Origin: Candidatus Pantoea deserta
Lineage (GTDB): Bacteria; Pseudomonadota; Gammaproteobacteria; Enterobacterales; Enterobacteriaceae
Assembly: GCF_003813865.1 (NCBI RefSeq)
Contig: NZ_RMVG01000002.1
Span: 310,001 to 374,000, forward strand
Direction of reading: 5' to 3'
DNA: 64,000 nucleotides
Under the pieces are notes generated by a model. The model had not been told where the DNA came from, made no database searches, and saw nothing but the letters and a program-made list of their open reading frames with translations. Numbering within the stretch: the stretch's first letter is position 1; every line of letters starts with the position of its first letter. Made by a program: the position numbers and the translations under genes. Below are positions 55,923 through 64,000 of this stretch, piece by piece.

Positions 55923-57590
55923 ATGAGTGAGGCTGAAGCCCGCCCAACTAACTTTATTCGTCAGATCATTGACGAAGACTTGGCGAGCGGTAAGCACAGC
56001 AGCGTGCATACCCGTTTTCCGCCGGAGCCTAATGGCTACCTGCATATTGGCCATGCGAAATCCATCTGCCTGAACTTCGGCATTGCTCAGGATTATCAGG
56101 GTCAGTGCAACCTGCGCTTCGACGATACCAATCCGGTCAAAGAGGATATGGAGTTCGTTGAATCCATCAAGCGCGACGTGCAGTGGCTGGGCTTTGAGTG
56201 GAGTGGTAACGTTCGTTACTCCTCAGACTACTTCGATCAGCTTTATCACTACGCGGTTGAATTGATCAATAAAGGCCTGGCTTATGTCGATGAGCTGACG
56301 CCGGAAGAGATCCGCGAATATCGCGGCACGCTGACCGCGCCGGGTAAAAACAGTCCGTACCGCGATCGCAGCGTGGAAGAGAACCTGGCGCTGTTTGAAA
56401 AAATGCGTAACGGCGAATTTGCTGAAGGCAAAGCCTGCCTGCGCGCCAAAATCGATATGGCCTCCAGCTTTATCGTTATGCGCGATCCCGTGCTGTATCG
56501 CATTAAGTTCGCAGAGCATCACCAGACCGGCAACAAGTGGTGCATCTACCCGATGTACGACTTCACCCACTGCATCTCCGATGCGCTGGAAAATATTACG
56601 CACTCGCTCTGTACGCTGGAGTTCCAGGATAACCGCCGCCTGTATGACTGGGTGCTGGATAACATTACCATTCCGGTGCATCCGCGCCAGTATGAGTTCT
56701 CGCGCCTTAACCTCGAATATGCCGTGATGTCGAAGCGTAAGCTGACGCAGCTGGTGAACGAAAAGGTGGTGGAAGGCTGGGACGATCCGCGCATGCTGAC
56801 CGTATCTGGTCTGCGCCGTCGCGGCTATACGGCCGCCTCTATTCGGGAATTTTGCCGCCGCATCGGCGTGACCAAACAGGACAACGTCGTGGAAATGGCG
56901 TCGCTGGAGTCCTGTATTCGTGACGACCTCAATGAACATGCGCCGCGCGCGATGGCCGTACTCGATCCGCTGAAAGTCGTTATTGAGAATCTGCCGGCAG
57001 GGCATCACGAAATCATCACCATGCCAAATCATCCGAACAAGCCGGAGATGGGCACGCGTGAGGTGCCTTTTGGCCGGGAAGTCTGGATCGATCGCGCCGA
57101 CTTCCGTGAAGAAGCCAACAAGCAGTACAAACGTCTGGTGCTGGGCAAAGAAGTGCGGCTGCGCAATGCCTATGTTATTCGCGCCGAGCGCGTCGCGAAG
57201 GACGAAGCGGGCAACATCACCTGCATCTACTGCACCTGTGATGTCGATACCTTAAGCAAAGATCCGGCGGATGGTCGTAAGGTCAAAGGGGTAATCCACT
57301 GGGTAGCAGCCGAGCACGCGCTGCCAGCGGAGTTCCGTCTGTACGACCGTCTGTTCAGCGTACCCAACCCGGGCGCGGTAGAGGATTTCCTCACCACCAT
57401 TAACCCGAACTCGCTGGAAATTCGTCAGGGATTTGTTGAGCCTGGCCTGCGAAACGCCTCGCCTGATGCGCCTTATCAGTTTGAACGCGAAGGCTATTTT
57501 TGCGCTGACAGCCACTACTCCCGTCCGAATCAGCTGGTCTTCAACCGCACCGTCGGCCTGCGTGATACCTGGGCAAAAACAGGCGATTAA
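55923..57590 (+). CDS. glnS: glutaminyl-tRNA synthetase
   Basis: A 555-residue class I synthetase. The HIGH motif lies in [18 protein letters not shown] (about 35-52), the dinucleotide fold continues with [15 protein letters not shown], the KMSKS loop is VMSKRKL (about 267-273), and the C-terminal anticodon-binding barrels include [11 protein letters not shown]. It aligns closely with E. coli GlnRS. It charges the glutamine tRNAs encoded about 9 kb upstream. GAGG lies before the ATG. Confidence 0.98.
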   Translation: MSEAEARPTNFIRQIIDEDLASGKHSSVHTRFPPEPNGYLHIGHAKSICLNFGIAQDYQGQCNLRFDDTNPVKEDMEFVESIKRDVQWLGFEWSGNVRYSSDYFDQLYHYAVELINKGLAYVDELTPEEIREYRGTLTAPGKNSPYRDRSVEENLALFEKMRNGEFAEGKACLRAKIDMASSFIVMRDPVLYRIKFAEHHQTGNKWCIYPMYDFTHCISDALENITHSLCTLEFQDNRRLYDWVLDNITIPVHPRQYEFSRLNLEYAVMSKRKLTQLVNEKVVEGWDDPRMLTVSGLRRRGYTAASIREFCRRIGVTKQDNVVEMASLESCIRDDLNEHAPRAMAVLDPLKVVIENLPAGHHEIITMPNHPNKPEMGTREVPFGREVWIDRADFREEANKQYKRLVLGKEVRLRNAYVIRAERVAKDEAGNITCIYCTCDVDTLSKDPADGRKVKGVIHWVAAEHALPAEFRLYDRLFSVPNPGAVEDFLTTINPNSLEIRQGFVEPGLRNASPDAPYQFEREGYFCADSHYSRPNQLVFNRTVGLRDTWAKTGD

Positions 57591-57624
57591 ATTTTTGCAT
57601 TAACAGCATGACAAAATGATGACA

Positions 57625-57646
57625 GGGCGAGCAATCGCCCTTTTTT
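57625..57646 (+). terminator. intrinsic terminator of glnS
   Basis: GGGCGA, loop GCAA, TCGCCC is followed by six T. Confidence 0.88.
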
Positions 57647-57823
57647 GTGGCTGCTATCTGAGGTAGCACACGCTTTTATGCTGCGCGGGATAATAAAGAC
57701 TTGTCGGACCAGTTGAGCCTTTTCTGAGTTAATGAAAATTAATCAATTTCCAGATGTGAATTTGCTATTTTCAGGTAGGCTATCCGCTTAAAAAAGGCTA
57801 CGCGGGCATAAAAAGGAAAAAAA

Positions 57824-58219
57824 ATGACGGCTCTCGCTCAGGAAGCAAGACACAGCGTTGTGGTTTTACATCAGCTCATTGAACGTATATTCAATCAGCC
57901 TACAGGAGAAGATGACAGCTTCCATCTGCTGCTTTCGCACTTCCATCCGGATTTCCGTATGGTTACGCCGCAGGGCAGGGTGCTGGATCTGAATCAGACG
58001 GAAGAGCTGTTTCGCCAGTTGCAGGGCAAGCGGGAAGGAATGCGTATCGCTACCAGCGAGCACGCCGTGATTTCCCTGCAAAAAGATGAAGTCACCATTC
58101 AGTATCGCGAGCTGCAAATGATGAACGGCAGCGATCAATCGCGCATTTCGCTGGCCATTCTGGATTGCAGCACCTCTATCCCGCGCTGGCGCTACCTGCA
58201 CGAAACCCTGGTCGCCTGA
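57824..58219 (+). CDS. small NTF2-like (SnoaL/DUF4440-type) protein
   Basis: A 131-residue soluble protein. The layout of N-terminal helix (SVVVLHQLIERIFNQP), a FHPDFRMVTPQGRVLDLNQTEELF segment and three long strands near the end (AVISLQKDEVTIQYRELQ, RISLAILD, WRYLHETLVA) fits a single NTF2-like cone fold; this is pattern recognition, not a motif hit. The function is unknown. It occupies the place of chiPQ between glnS and fur. It has its own terminator and an AGGAAAA before the ATG. Confidence 0.7.
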   Translation: MTALAQEARHSVVVLHQLIERIFNQPTGEDDSFHLLLSHFHPDFRMVTPQGRVLDLNQTEELFRQLQGKREGMRIATSEHAVISLQKDEVTIQYRELQMMNGSDQSRISLAILDCSTSIPRWRYLHETLVA

Positions 58220-58228
58220 CGCGCATAA

Positions 58229-58256
58229 AAAAAGCCGGTAGGCATACCGGCTTTTA
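58229..58256. terminator. bidirectional terminator between the NTF2-like gene and fur
   Basis: AAAAGCCGGTA, loop GGCA, TACCGGCTTTT is flanked by A and T tracts on both sides, serving both convergent genes. Confidence 0.88.
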
Positions 58257-58277
58257 AAATTACTGCATAGCACATTT

Positions 58278-58721
58278 TTACTGGTCGTGAAGCGTCTGGT
58301 CTTCGCGGCAGTCGCCCAGCGCGCAGTGGCCATAAAGGTAGAGGCTGTGGTTAGTCAGCTTAATACCGTGGCGGGTGGCGATGTCGCGCTGACGCGCTTC
58401 GATCGATTCATCGCTGAACTCAATCACTTTACCGCAGTCGAGGCAGATCAGGTGATCGTGATGATGTTGCTGAGTCAGTTCGAAAACCGATTTGCCGCCT
58501 TCAAAGTTGTGGCGTGTCACAATGCCGGCATCATCAAACTGGTTAAGTACGCGATAAACGGTAGCCAGACCAATCTCTTCGCCCATATCAATCAGGCGTT
58601 TATACAAATCTTCCGCGCTGACGTGATGGCACTGAGGTTCCTGAAGCACTTCCAGAATTTTTAGTCTGGGCAGCGTGACTTTCAGGCCAGCCTTCTTTAA
58701 TGCGGTGTTGTTGTCAGTCAT
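58278..58721 (-). CDS. fur: ferric uptake regulator Fur
   Basis: A 147-residue metalloregulator: winged helix about 1-82 (MTDNNTALKKAGLKVTLPRL, SAEDLYKRLIDMGEEIGLATVYRVL), metal-binding region HHHDH (about 86-90), Zn-type CLDCGKV (about 93-96) and a second Cys pair in CALGDC (about 133-138). With Fe(II) it represses iron-uptake genes. Translation is probably coupled to the leader ORF uof, whose stop overlaps the fur start. Confidence 0.97.
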   Translation of the reverse strand: MTDNNTALKKAGLKVTLPRLKILEVLQEPQCHHVSAEDLYKRLIDMGEEIGLATVYRVLNQFDDAGIVTRHNFEGGKSVFELTQQHHHDHLICLDCGKVIEFSDESIEARQRDIATRHGIKLTNHSLYLYGHCALGDCREDQTLHDQ

Positions 58722-58795
58722 GCGGATAGTGTCCTGTTACTTTGCTGGTTACTTGAGGCGGCTTGCCTTGAATGTCGTTCGGTGTCTATTCTCAT
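58718..58795 (-). CDS. uof: Fur leader peptide Uof
   Basis: A 25-codon ORF (MRIDTERHSRQAASSNQQSN continuing RTLSA) ends at TGA overlapping the fur ATG as ATGA. In E. coli an upstream ORF named uof is translationally coupled to fur, and the small RNA RyhB controls it. The coding overlap and position are read directly; equivalence with uof is by location and architecture. The peptide probably has no function of its own. Its ribosome-binding site is weak. Confidence 0.7.
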   Translation of the reverse strand: MRIDTERHSRQAASSNQQSNRTLSA

Positions 58796-59022
58796 TTGCG
58801 TCTCATTATAGAGGCGAAGCATTGAAATGAAAACCGAGGTAAACGCCTGAAATCCACACGGTCAGTTAAAAAACGCAGAACGACGCCGGGCGGAGAAATG
58901 CAGGAGGTTCGTTATCATCTCGCTAACTTTCTGACCTCGCAGGAGAAATAAGCAGATAACCGATGTGGGTATTGTACAGAATCGCAGTTAAAAGTTAAAA
59001 ATCTGTAGCTATTATTTCTATA

Positions 59023-59064
59023 GGAAAAACCTTTAGCTCAATGTGAGCCAGCGCCCACATTGAG
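59023..59064 (-). terminator. terminator-like structure after fldA
   Basis: On the minus strand CTCAATGTG and CACATTGAG form a 9-bp stem with an inner GC-rich loop, followed after seven bases by five T. It separates fldA from uof-fur. Confidence 0.55.
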
Positions 59065-59075
59065 TAGCTGGATAA

Positions 59076-59606
59076 TCAGGCTTCGATGATGGATTGAAGC
59101 TGTAACTCATCGTAAATCTGTTTGACCCAGGCGTCGACGCGCTGGCTGGTCAGCTCCGGCTGGCGGTCTTCATCGATAGCCAGGCCGAGGAAGTGTTTAT
59201 CATCCGCCAGACCTTTAGAGGCTTCGAAATGATAGCCTTCGGTTGGCCAGTGACCCACAATCACCGCGCCGTTCGGCTCGATAATGTCGCGGATGGTGCC
59301 CATCGCGTCGCAGAAATATTCCGCGTAGTCTTCCTGATCGCCGCAGCCGAAAAGCGCGACCAGTTTACCGGTAAAGTCGATCTCTTCCAGCGTAGGGAAA
59401 AAGTCATCCCAGTCACACTGCGCTTCGCCGTAGTACCAGGTCGGGATACCCAGCAGCAGAATGTCGAATGCTTCCAGATCTTCTTTAGTGCTCTTGGCAA
59501 TGTCATGAACTTCTGCAACTTCGCTACCCAGCTGTTTCTGGATCATTTTTGCAATGTTTTCGGTGTTGCCGGTATCGCTGCCAAAGAAGATGCCTACGAT
59601 TGCCAT
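59076..59606 (-). CDS. fldA: flavodoxin 1
   Basis: A 176-residue FMN electron carrier. The phosphate-binding loop is GSDTGNTENIAK (about 9-20), the isoalloxazine loops are GIPTWYYGEAQCDWDD (about 54-69) and GCGDQEDYAEYFCDAMG (about 89-105). It donates electrons to pyruvate formate-lyase activase, methionine synthase and radical-SAM enzymes such as LipA and MiaB encoded in this window. It is adjacent to fur as in E. coli. Confidence 0.97.
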   Translation of the reverse strand: MAIVGIFFGSDTGNTENIAKMIQKQLGSEVAEVHDIAKSTKEDLEAFDILLLGIPTWYYGEAQCDWDDFFPTLEEIDFTGKLVALFGCGDQEDYAEYFCDAMGTIRDIIEPNGAVIVGHWPTEGYHFEASKGLADDKHFLGLAIDEDRQPELTSQRVDAWVKQIYDELQLQSIIEA

Positions 59607-59741
59607 GGAGTAAATAACCTCTTAAATCCTGATAATGAGATGCATGCGCGGTGCGCACAATTAAGCGAATGATAGCAGAGCGGGCAAAGGGGCGGAACTT
59701 GAAAAGCCGCGACATTTGCTTCTGCGTGCGCTTTGCGCGAT

Positions 59742-60017
59742 TCAGTCCATTTTGAGTTGCGCCAGCAGCATTTGTTCAATCAGTTCGCTGCGGCTGATGT
59801 TGCGTTGCTCAGCCAGGGTGTTAAGCGCATCCACGGCTTCGCGCGTCATTTTGAGTTCGACACGGCGCAGCCCGCGCACCTTGTCACGTTTCAGTTGATT
59901 GCGCTTATTGATGCGCAGCTGTTCATCACGCGATAGCGGACTGGTTTTCGGGCGACCGGGACGACGCTCGTTTGCAAACAGATCCAGCGTGGTGCGGTCA
60001 GTGTGTTCTTTTGCCAT
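59742..60017 (-). CDS. ybfE: CopG/ribbon-helix-helix protein YbfE
   Basis: A 91-residue protein with a basic N-terminal half (ERRPGRPKTSPLSRDEQLRINKRNQLKRDK) and a C-terminal ribbon-helix-helix (GLRRVELKMTREAVDALNTLAEQRNISRSELIEQML). It aligns to E. coli YbfE, a LexA-regulon member of unknown function. I find no CTGT-N8-ACAG box in the 155 bases upstream, so SOS control is not evident here. Confidence 0.9.
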   Translation of the reverse strand: MAKEHTDRTTLDLFANERRPGRPKTSPLSRDEQLRINKRNQLKRDKVRGLRRVELKMTREAVDALNTLAEQRNISRSELIEQMLLAQLKMD

Positions 60018-60172
60018 GGCTCAGTAAAACTTGAGGCGCGAACAGGCGCGTTTATGACGATATGGGCCATTGCCGCCGCAAAAAAACAGGCAGCGGCAAA
60101 ATTTAGCGCGCCATCATACTCCAGCCGGAGAGATGACGCCAATGCAAAACCGCGAACGGCAAGCTTTTGCTT

Positions 60173-60937
60173 TTAAAGCGCAAAAAACCGACGAACGCTG
60201 CGCAATACGGCATCAGGTTTCTCGGCGTGAACCCAGTGACCCGCCCCGCTAATCACGTGCGCATGGGCTGCCGGAAACTGACGCAGCAGCGCATCGCGAT
60301 ACTGATTGTCGAGATAGGAGGAGTCGCCGCCGCGAATAAATAGCGCCGGATGCGGCCAGGCCGGCACCTCTTCCCAGCCAGATAGTGTAGCGTAATTCTC
60401 CCACAGCGCCGGAACGTTGAAGCGCCATTCGCCATCCTGAAAGGATTTAAGAATAAACTGGATCACGCCCTCTTCTTTAATAAGCGCGCGCATCACCTGC
60501 GCCGCCTCGCTGCGCTGACGCACGCCGGCTTCGCTTACGGCGCGCACGGCAGCAAAAATATTATCGTGACGACGCGTCTGATAATCCACCGGCGCAATGT
60601 CAATCATCACCAGCCGCTCCAGACGCTGCGGAGCCAGCGCGCTCATCGCCATGGCGATTTTTCCGCCCATAGAGTGGCCGATAACGGCGACGCGATCCAT
60701 CTGGTGCGCGTCCAGCGTGTCAAACATATCCTGCGCCATTGCGCGATAGCTCATCGCATCGGCGCGCGGCGACAGACCGTGGTTGCGCACGTCGACCTGA
60801 ATCAGCGGGCGCGCCTCTTTCAGTCCGCGCGCCAGCACGCCAAGGTTATCAAGGCTGCCGAACAGGCCGTGAATAAGCAGGACAGGCAGGGAATCAGCAA
60901 CGGATTGGTCAGTTTGCAGACGAGCATTTAAAATCAT
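60173..60937 (-). CDS. ybfF: alpha/beta-fold esterase YbfF
   Basis: A 254-residue hydrolase: oxyanion region LLIHGLFGSLDNLG (about 21-34), nucleophile elbow GHSMGG (Ser about 91), acid in the RGGDSSYLDNQ region (about 208) and catalytic His in ISGAGHWVHAEKP (about 236). E. coli YbfF hydrolyses short acyl esters including malonyl-CoA. It lies before seqA in divergent orientation as in E. coli. Confidence 0.93.
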   Translation of the reverse strand: MILNARLQTDQSVADSLPVLLIHGLFGSLDNLGVLARGLKEARPLIQVDVRNHGLSPRADAMSYRAMAQDMFDTLDAHQMDRVAVIGHSMGGKIAMAMSALAPQRLERLVMIDIAPVDYQTRRHDNIFAAVRAVSEAGVRQRSEAAQVMRALIKEEGVIQFILKSFQDGEWRFNVPALWENYATLSGWEEVPAWPHPALFIRGGDSSYLDNQYRDALLRQFPAAHAHVISGAGHWVHAEKPDAVLRSVRRFFAL

Positions 60938-61187
60938 GGCAAAGTTCTTAAGATGGGGACCTCGGCTTAGGTTATCATGCTTTCACCTTTCCAGGCGCGC
61001 TGACAGGGCAGGCTTTAGGGCATATTCCGACTTTTGCCTTCTGAACGTGCGAATGCTATCTGCTCGTCTGGATTTAACTTTATAATCCTTATGTTAGAAC
61101 CCGCCCGCCTTTTGCATGACAGATGTCTGCACAGGTTTTTTTCAGGCTGGCGTGGTTCTGTCACAAGTCTGAAACGTACGGAACAAG

Positions 61188-61742
61188 ATGAAAACGATCG
61201 AAGTTGACGAAGACCTTTATCGCTATATCGCCAGCCACACGCAGCACATCGGCGAAAGCGCCTCTGACATTTTACGGCGGATGCTGAAATTTACCGCCGG
61301 TCAAAGCGCGCCTGCGGCGACGGCAGCGCCCCTGGCTGCAGGCGATACGGCGCAAAAAGCCATTCAGCCGGTACGTGCGGAAAACCGTCCTCAGGATCGC
61401 GTGCGCGCCGTACGTGAGCTGCTGCTGTCCGACGAATACGCCGAACAGAAGAAAGCGGTTAATCGTTTTATGATGATTCTGTCAACTCTCTATCGTCTTG
61501 ATCCTTCAGCATTTGCTGAGGCTACCGCGTCGCTGCAAGGCCGCACTCGCGTTTATTTTGCGGGCGACGAGCAGACGCTGTTGCAAAATGGCACCCATAC
61601 CAAGCCGAAGCACGTTCCCGGCACGCCGTACTGGGTGATCACCAACACCAATACCGGCCGTAAATGCAGCATGGTGGAACACATCATGGTCTCAATGCAG
61701 TTCCCGCAGGAGCTGGCTGAGAAAGTTTGCGGCACCATTTAA
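61188..61742 (+). CDS. seqA: replication initiation negative regulator SeqA
   Basis: A 184-residue protein binding pairs of hemimethylated GATC sites and sequestering oriC. The N-terminal oligomerisation domain is [20 protein letters not shown]...ASDILRRML (about 1-35), the linker is Ala/Pro-rich (about 40-65), and the DNA-binding domain (about 70-184) has [20 protein letters not shown] and [14 protein letters not shown]. It stands 25 bases before pgm and is probably co-transcribed with it. Confidence 0.97.
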   Translation: MKTIEVDEDLYRYIASHTQHIGESASDILRRMLKFTAGQSAPAATAAPLAAGDTAQKAIQPVRAENRPQDRVRAVRELLLSDEYAEQKKAVNRFMMILSTLYRLDPSAFAEATASLQGRTRVYFAGDEQTLLQNGTHTKPKHVPGTPYWVITNTNTGRKCSMVEHIMVSMQFPQELAEKVCGTI

Positions 61743-61767
61743 ACCGAAGCGTCAGGGAGAAGCGCCA

Positions 61768-63408
61768 ATGGCCAGTCACCCCCGTGCCGGGCAACCCGCC
61801 CAGCAGAGCGATTTGATTAACGTTGCACAGTTAACCTCACAGTATTATGTCCTTCAGCCCGACGTGACGAACCCGGATCATGCGGTAAAATTCGGCACCT
61901 CCGGTCATCGCGGCAGCGCGGGACGTCAGAGTTTTAACGAGCACCATATTCTGGCGATCGCGCAGGCTATCGCAGAAGAGCGCAAGAAGAATGGTATTAC
62001 CGGCCCGTGCTATGTGGGTAAAGATACGCATGCGCTCTCTGAGCCAGCGATCCTCTCGGTACTGGAAGTGCTGGCCGCTAACGGCGTAGACGTCATTGTG
62101 CAGCAGGACAACGGCTATACGCCGACGCCCGCTATCTCTAACGCTATTCTTGAGCACAACAAGCAGGGCGGGGCGCAGGCGGACGGCATCGTGATCACGC
62201 CGTCGCACAACCCGCCGGAAGACGGCGGCATCAAATACAATCCGCCAAACGGCGGTCCGGCCGATACTAACGTCACTAAAGTGGTAGAGGATCGCGCCAA
62301 CCAGCTGATCAAAGCGGGCCTTAAAGATGTTAAACGCCTGCCGCTGGATCAGGCGTGGGCGAGTGGTCACATCGTCGAGAAAGATCTGATCCAGCCTTAT
62401 GTCGAAGGTCTGGCGCAGGTGATCGACTTTGCTGCTATTCAGAAAGCCGGCCTGAAGTTAGGCGTCGATCCGCTGGGCGGCTCCGGTATCGAATACTGGA
62501 AGCGCATCGCTGAACACTATCAGCTCGATCTGACGCTGGTTAACGATGCGGTCGATCAGACTTTCCGCTTTATGCATCTCGATAAAGATGGCGTCGTGCG
62601 TATGGACTGCTCTTCTGAGTGCGCGATGGCTGGCCTGCTGGCGTACAAAGACAAGTTCGATCTGGCGTTCGGCAACGACCCGGATTATGACCGTCACGGT
62701 ATCGTCACGCCGTCTGGTCTGATGAACCCGAACCACTATCTGGCCGTCGCCATTAACTACCTGTTCCAGCATCGTCCGCAGTGGGGCCAGGATGTCGCCG
62801 TGGGTAAAACGCTGGTCTCCAGCGCCATGATTGACCGGGTAGTCAACGACATCGGCCGTAAGCTGGTGGAAGTGCCGGTTGGCTTTAAATGGTTTGTCGA
62901 CGGCCTGTTCGACGGCAGTTTTGGCTTCGGCGGCGAAGAGAGCGCAGGCGCCTCTTTCCTGCGCTTTGATGGCTCAGCCTGGTCAACCGATAAAGACGGT
63001 ATCATTCTCTGCCTGCTGGCGGCGGAAATCACCGCGGTAACCGGCAAGAACCCGCAGCAGCACTATGACGAGCTGGCGCAACGCTTCGGCGCGCCGAGCT
63101 ATAACCGCTTACAGGCACCGGCGACCTCTGCGCAAAAAGCCGCGCTCTCTAAGCTGTCGCCTGAAATGGTCAGCGCCGACACGCTGGCGGGCGACCCGAT
63201 TACCGCGCGTCTGACGGCGGCGCCGGGCAATGGCGCCTCGATCGGCGGTCTGAAAGTGATGACGGAAAACGGCTGGTTCGCCGCGCGTCCGTCAGGCACC
63301 GAAGACGCCTATAAAATTTATTGCGAAAGCTTCCTGGGCGCAGAACATCGCGCGCAGATCGAGAAAGAAGCGGTAGAGATCGTCAGCGAAGTGCTGAAAA
63401 ACGCCTGA
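61768..63408 (+). CDS. pgm: phosphoglucomutase
   Basis: A 546-residue alpha-D-phosphohexomutase interconverting glucose-1- and glucose-6-phosphate. The phosphoserine loop is [18 protein letters not shown] (about 142-159), the Mg loop is [11 protein letters not shown] (about 302-312), the sugar-binding loop GEESAGASF (about 391-399), and the phosphate-binding loop [13 protein letters not shown] (about 509-521). Length and sequence match E. coli Pgm. Confidence 0.97.
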   Translation: MASHPRAGQPAQQSDLINVAQLTSQYYVLQPDVTNPDHAVKFGTSGHRGSAGRQSFNEHHILAIAQAIAEERKKNGITGPCYVGKDTHALSEPAILSVLEVLAANGVDVIVQQDNGYTPTPAISNAILEHNKQGGAQADGIVITPSHNPPEDGGIKYNPPNGGPADTNVTKVVEDRANQLIKAGLKDVKRLPLDQAWASGHIVEKDLIQPYVEGLAQVIDFAAIQKAGLKLGVDPLGGSGIEYWKRIAEHYQLDLTLVNDAVDQTFRFMHLDKDGVVRMDCSSECAMAGLLAYKDKFDLAFGNDPDYDRHGIVTPSGLMNPNHYLAVAINYLFQHRPQWGQDVAVGKTLVSSAMIDRVVNDIGRKLVEVPVGFKWFVDGLFDGSFGFGGEESAGASFLRFDGSAWSTDKDGIILCLLAAEITAVTGKNPQQHYDELAQRFGAPSYNRLQAPATSAQKAALSKLSPEMVSADTLAGDPITARLTAAPGNGASIGGLKVMTENGWFAARPSGTEDAYKIYCESFLGAEHRAQIEKEAVEIVSEVLKNA

Positions 63409-63582
63409 CGGTAAGGAGCAGGCTGCTGCGTCCTGAGCCGTTCACGCGGCGCATACCGCGGCAGTCGGCGCAATGGGCCGGGAGCCTGTTGCTCCACGCA
63501 GCATCGGCGCGCGGCGCGCAGGGGGGAAATTCCCTGAGCAACCGCGCCTTTCTCTCTGCGTCAGCGCCATGCCGTCTTCCTC

Positions 63583-63605
63583 AAGCGCCCCAGGGCGCTT
63601 TTTTT
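63583..63605 (+). terminator. intrinsic terminator of pgm
   Basis: AAGCGCC, loop CCAG, GGCGCTT is followed by a T tract that reaches into the stop codon of the convergent kdpE. It lies about 175 bases behind pgm. Confidence 0.8.
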
Positions 63606-64000
63606 ATGGCATAAAGCGATAGCCGATACCGGTTTCCGTCAGCAGATGCTTTGGCTGTGTCGGGTCCGCCTCCAGCTTCTGGCGTAGATGCGCCATATAG
63701 ATACGCAAATAGTGGCTGTGCTCCACTGCATTGGGTCCCCATACCTGACTCAGCAGCTGCCGCTGCGTCAGCACCTTGCCTACATTTTTCAGCAGGACGC
63801 CCAGCAGGCGAAATTCAATGGGCGTCAGGTGGATCTCCTGCCCGGCGCGTAACACGCGGCGCGTCGCCAGATCGACGCTGACATCGCTAAAGCGAATCTC
63901 CGGCTCCGGCTGCGGGCCAGCATGGCGGCGCAACGCCACGCGCACGCGCGCCAGCAGCTCACCGATGCCAAAAGGTTTGGTGAGATAGTCATCGGCGCCC
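63604..64000 (-). CDS. kdpE: response regulator KdpE, C-terminal part (cut by window edge)
   Basis: About 132 residues are visible and the frame is open at the window end. The first part (GADDYLTKPFGIGELLARVR) is the end of the receiver domain with its conserved Lys; the rest is an OmpR-type winged helix (LTPIEFRLLGVLLKNVGKVLTQRQLLSQVWG, HYLRIYMAHLRQKLE, TGIGYRFMP). KdpE with sensor kinase KdpD activates the kdpFABC potassium pump. Assignment as KdpE rests on sequence and on location behind pgm. Confidence 0.88.
   Translation of the reverse strand, partial: GADDYLTKPFGIGELLARVRVALRRHAGPQPEPEIRFSDVSVDLATRRVLRAGQEIHLTPIEFRLLGVLLKNVGKVLTQRQLLSQVWGPNAVEHSHYLRIYMAHLRQKLEADPTQPKHLLTETGIGYRFMP

Noticed and set aside
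1..64000. CRISPR arrays, insertion sequences, prophage or integron
   Set aside because: No regularly spaced repeats, transposase, integrase or phage genes were seen; the tRNA cluster is not followed by an integrase or a repeated tRNA end.

Overview
The window is a chromosomal segment of a member of the Enterobacterales, most likely Erwiniaceae (a Pantoea, Mixta or Erwinia relative). The evidence is gene order and protein similarity recalled from E. coli: tatE-lipA-lipB-ybeD-dacA-rlpA-mrdB-mrdA-rlmH-rsfS-nadD-holA-lptE-leuS, gltIJKL-lnt-ybeX-ybeY-ybeZ-miaB-ubiF, the seven-gene tRNA operon, asnB-nagDCAB/nagE-glnS, and fur-fldA-ybfE-ybfF-seqA-pgm-kdpE. Genes that sit between these in E. coli are absent here (crcB, phpB/cobC, the ybeQ-to-rihA block, chiPQ, potE-speF). 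The genus is an inference, since no 16S or marker comparison could be run.

Left part (1-14.9 kb): accessory genes and large gaps. It holds a YecA-like protein lacking its C-terminal SEC-C motif, an AI-2E-family permease, the serine permease sdaC, an orphan periplasmic iron-siderophore binding protein behind a Fur-box-like site, and a YdiV-like EAL protein. An 865-base intergenic stretch follows with a candidate small RNA of three consecutive hairpins, then an RcnB-like protein and a sugar phosphatase. Next come an iron-dependent alcohol dehydrogenase divergent from gntT with tandem GntR-like operators, hcxB/ybiC, three very small genes (one a 27-residue YohP homologue), pagP and cspE.

Middle-left (14.4-20.8 kb): between cspE and tatE lies a GNAT acetyltransferase and a divergent unit made of a MocR-type regulator and a tightly packed five-gene operon. 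The operon encodes a dihydroxyphthalate-decarboxylase/NMT1-like protein, a YbeM-type amidase and a complete polar amino acid ABC transporter. This is the least understood functional unit in the window and the best candidate for an undescribed pathway.

Centre (20.8-47.2 kb): housekeeping genes for twin-arginine export, lipoylation, cell elongation and wall remodelling, ribosome silencing and 23S methylation, NAD synthesis, clamp loading, LPS export, leucyl-tRNA synthesis, glutamate/aspartate uptake, lipoprotein N-acylation, rRNA maturation, tRNA thiomethylation and ubiquinone synthesis, followed by the tRNA operon for Met, Leu and Gln.

Right part (47.4-64 kb): asparagine synthetase B, the amino-sugar regulon (nagBACD divergent from nagE, with NagC-like and CRP-like sites between), glnS, a small NTF2-like protein, fur with its leader ORF uof, fldA, ybfE, ybfF, seqA, pgm and the 3' part of kdpE cut by the window edge. 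No CRISPR array, insertion sequence, prophage or rRNA operon was seen.
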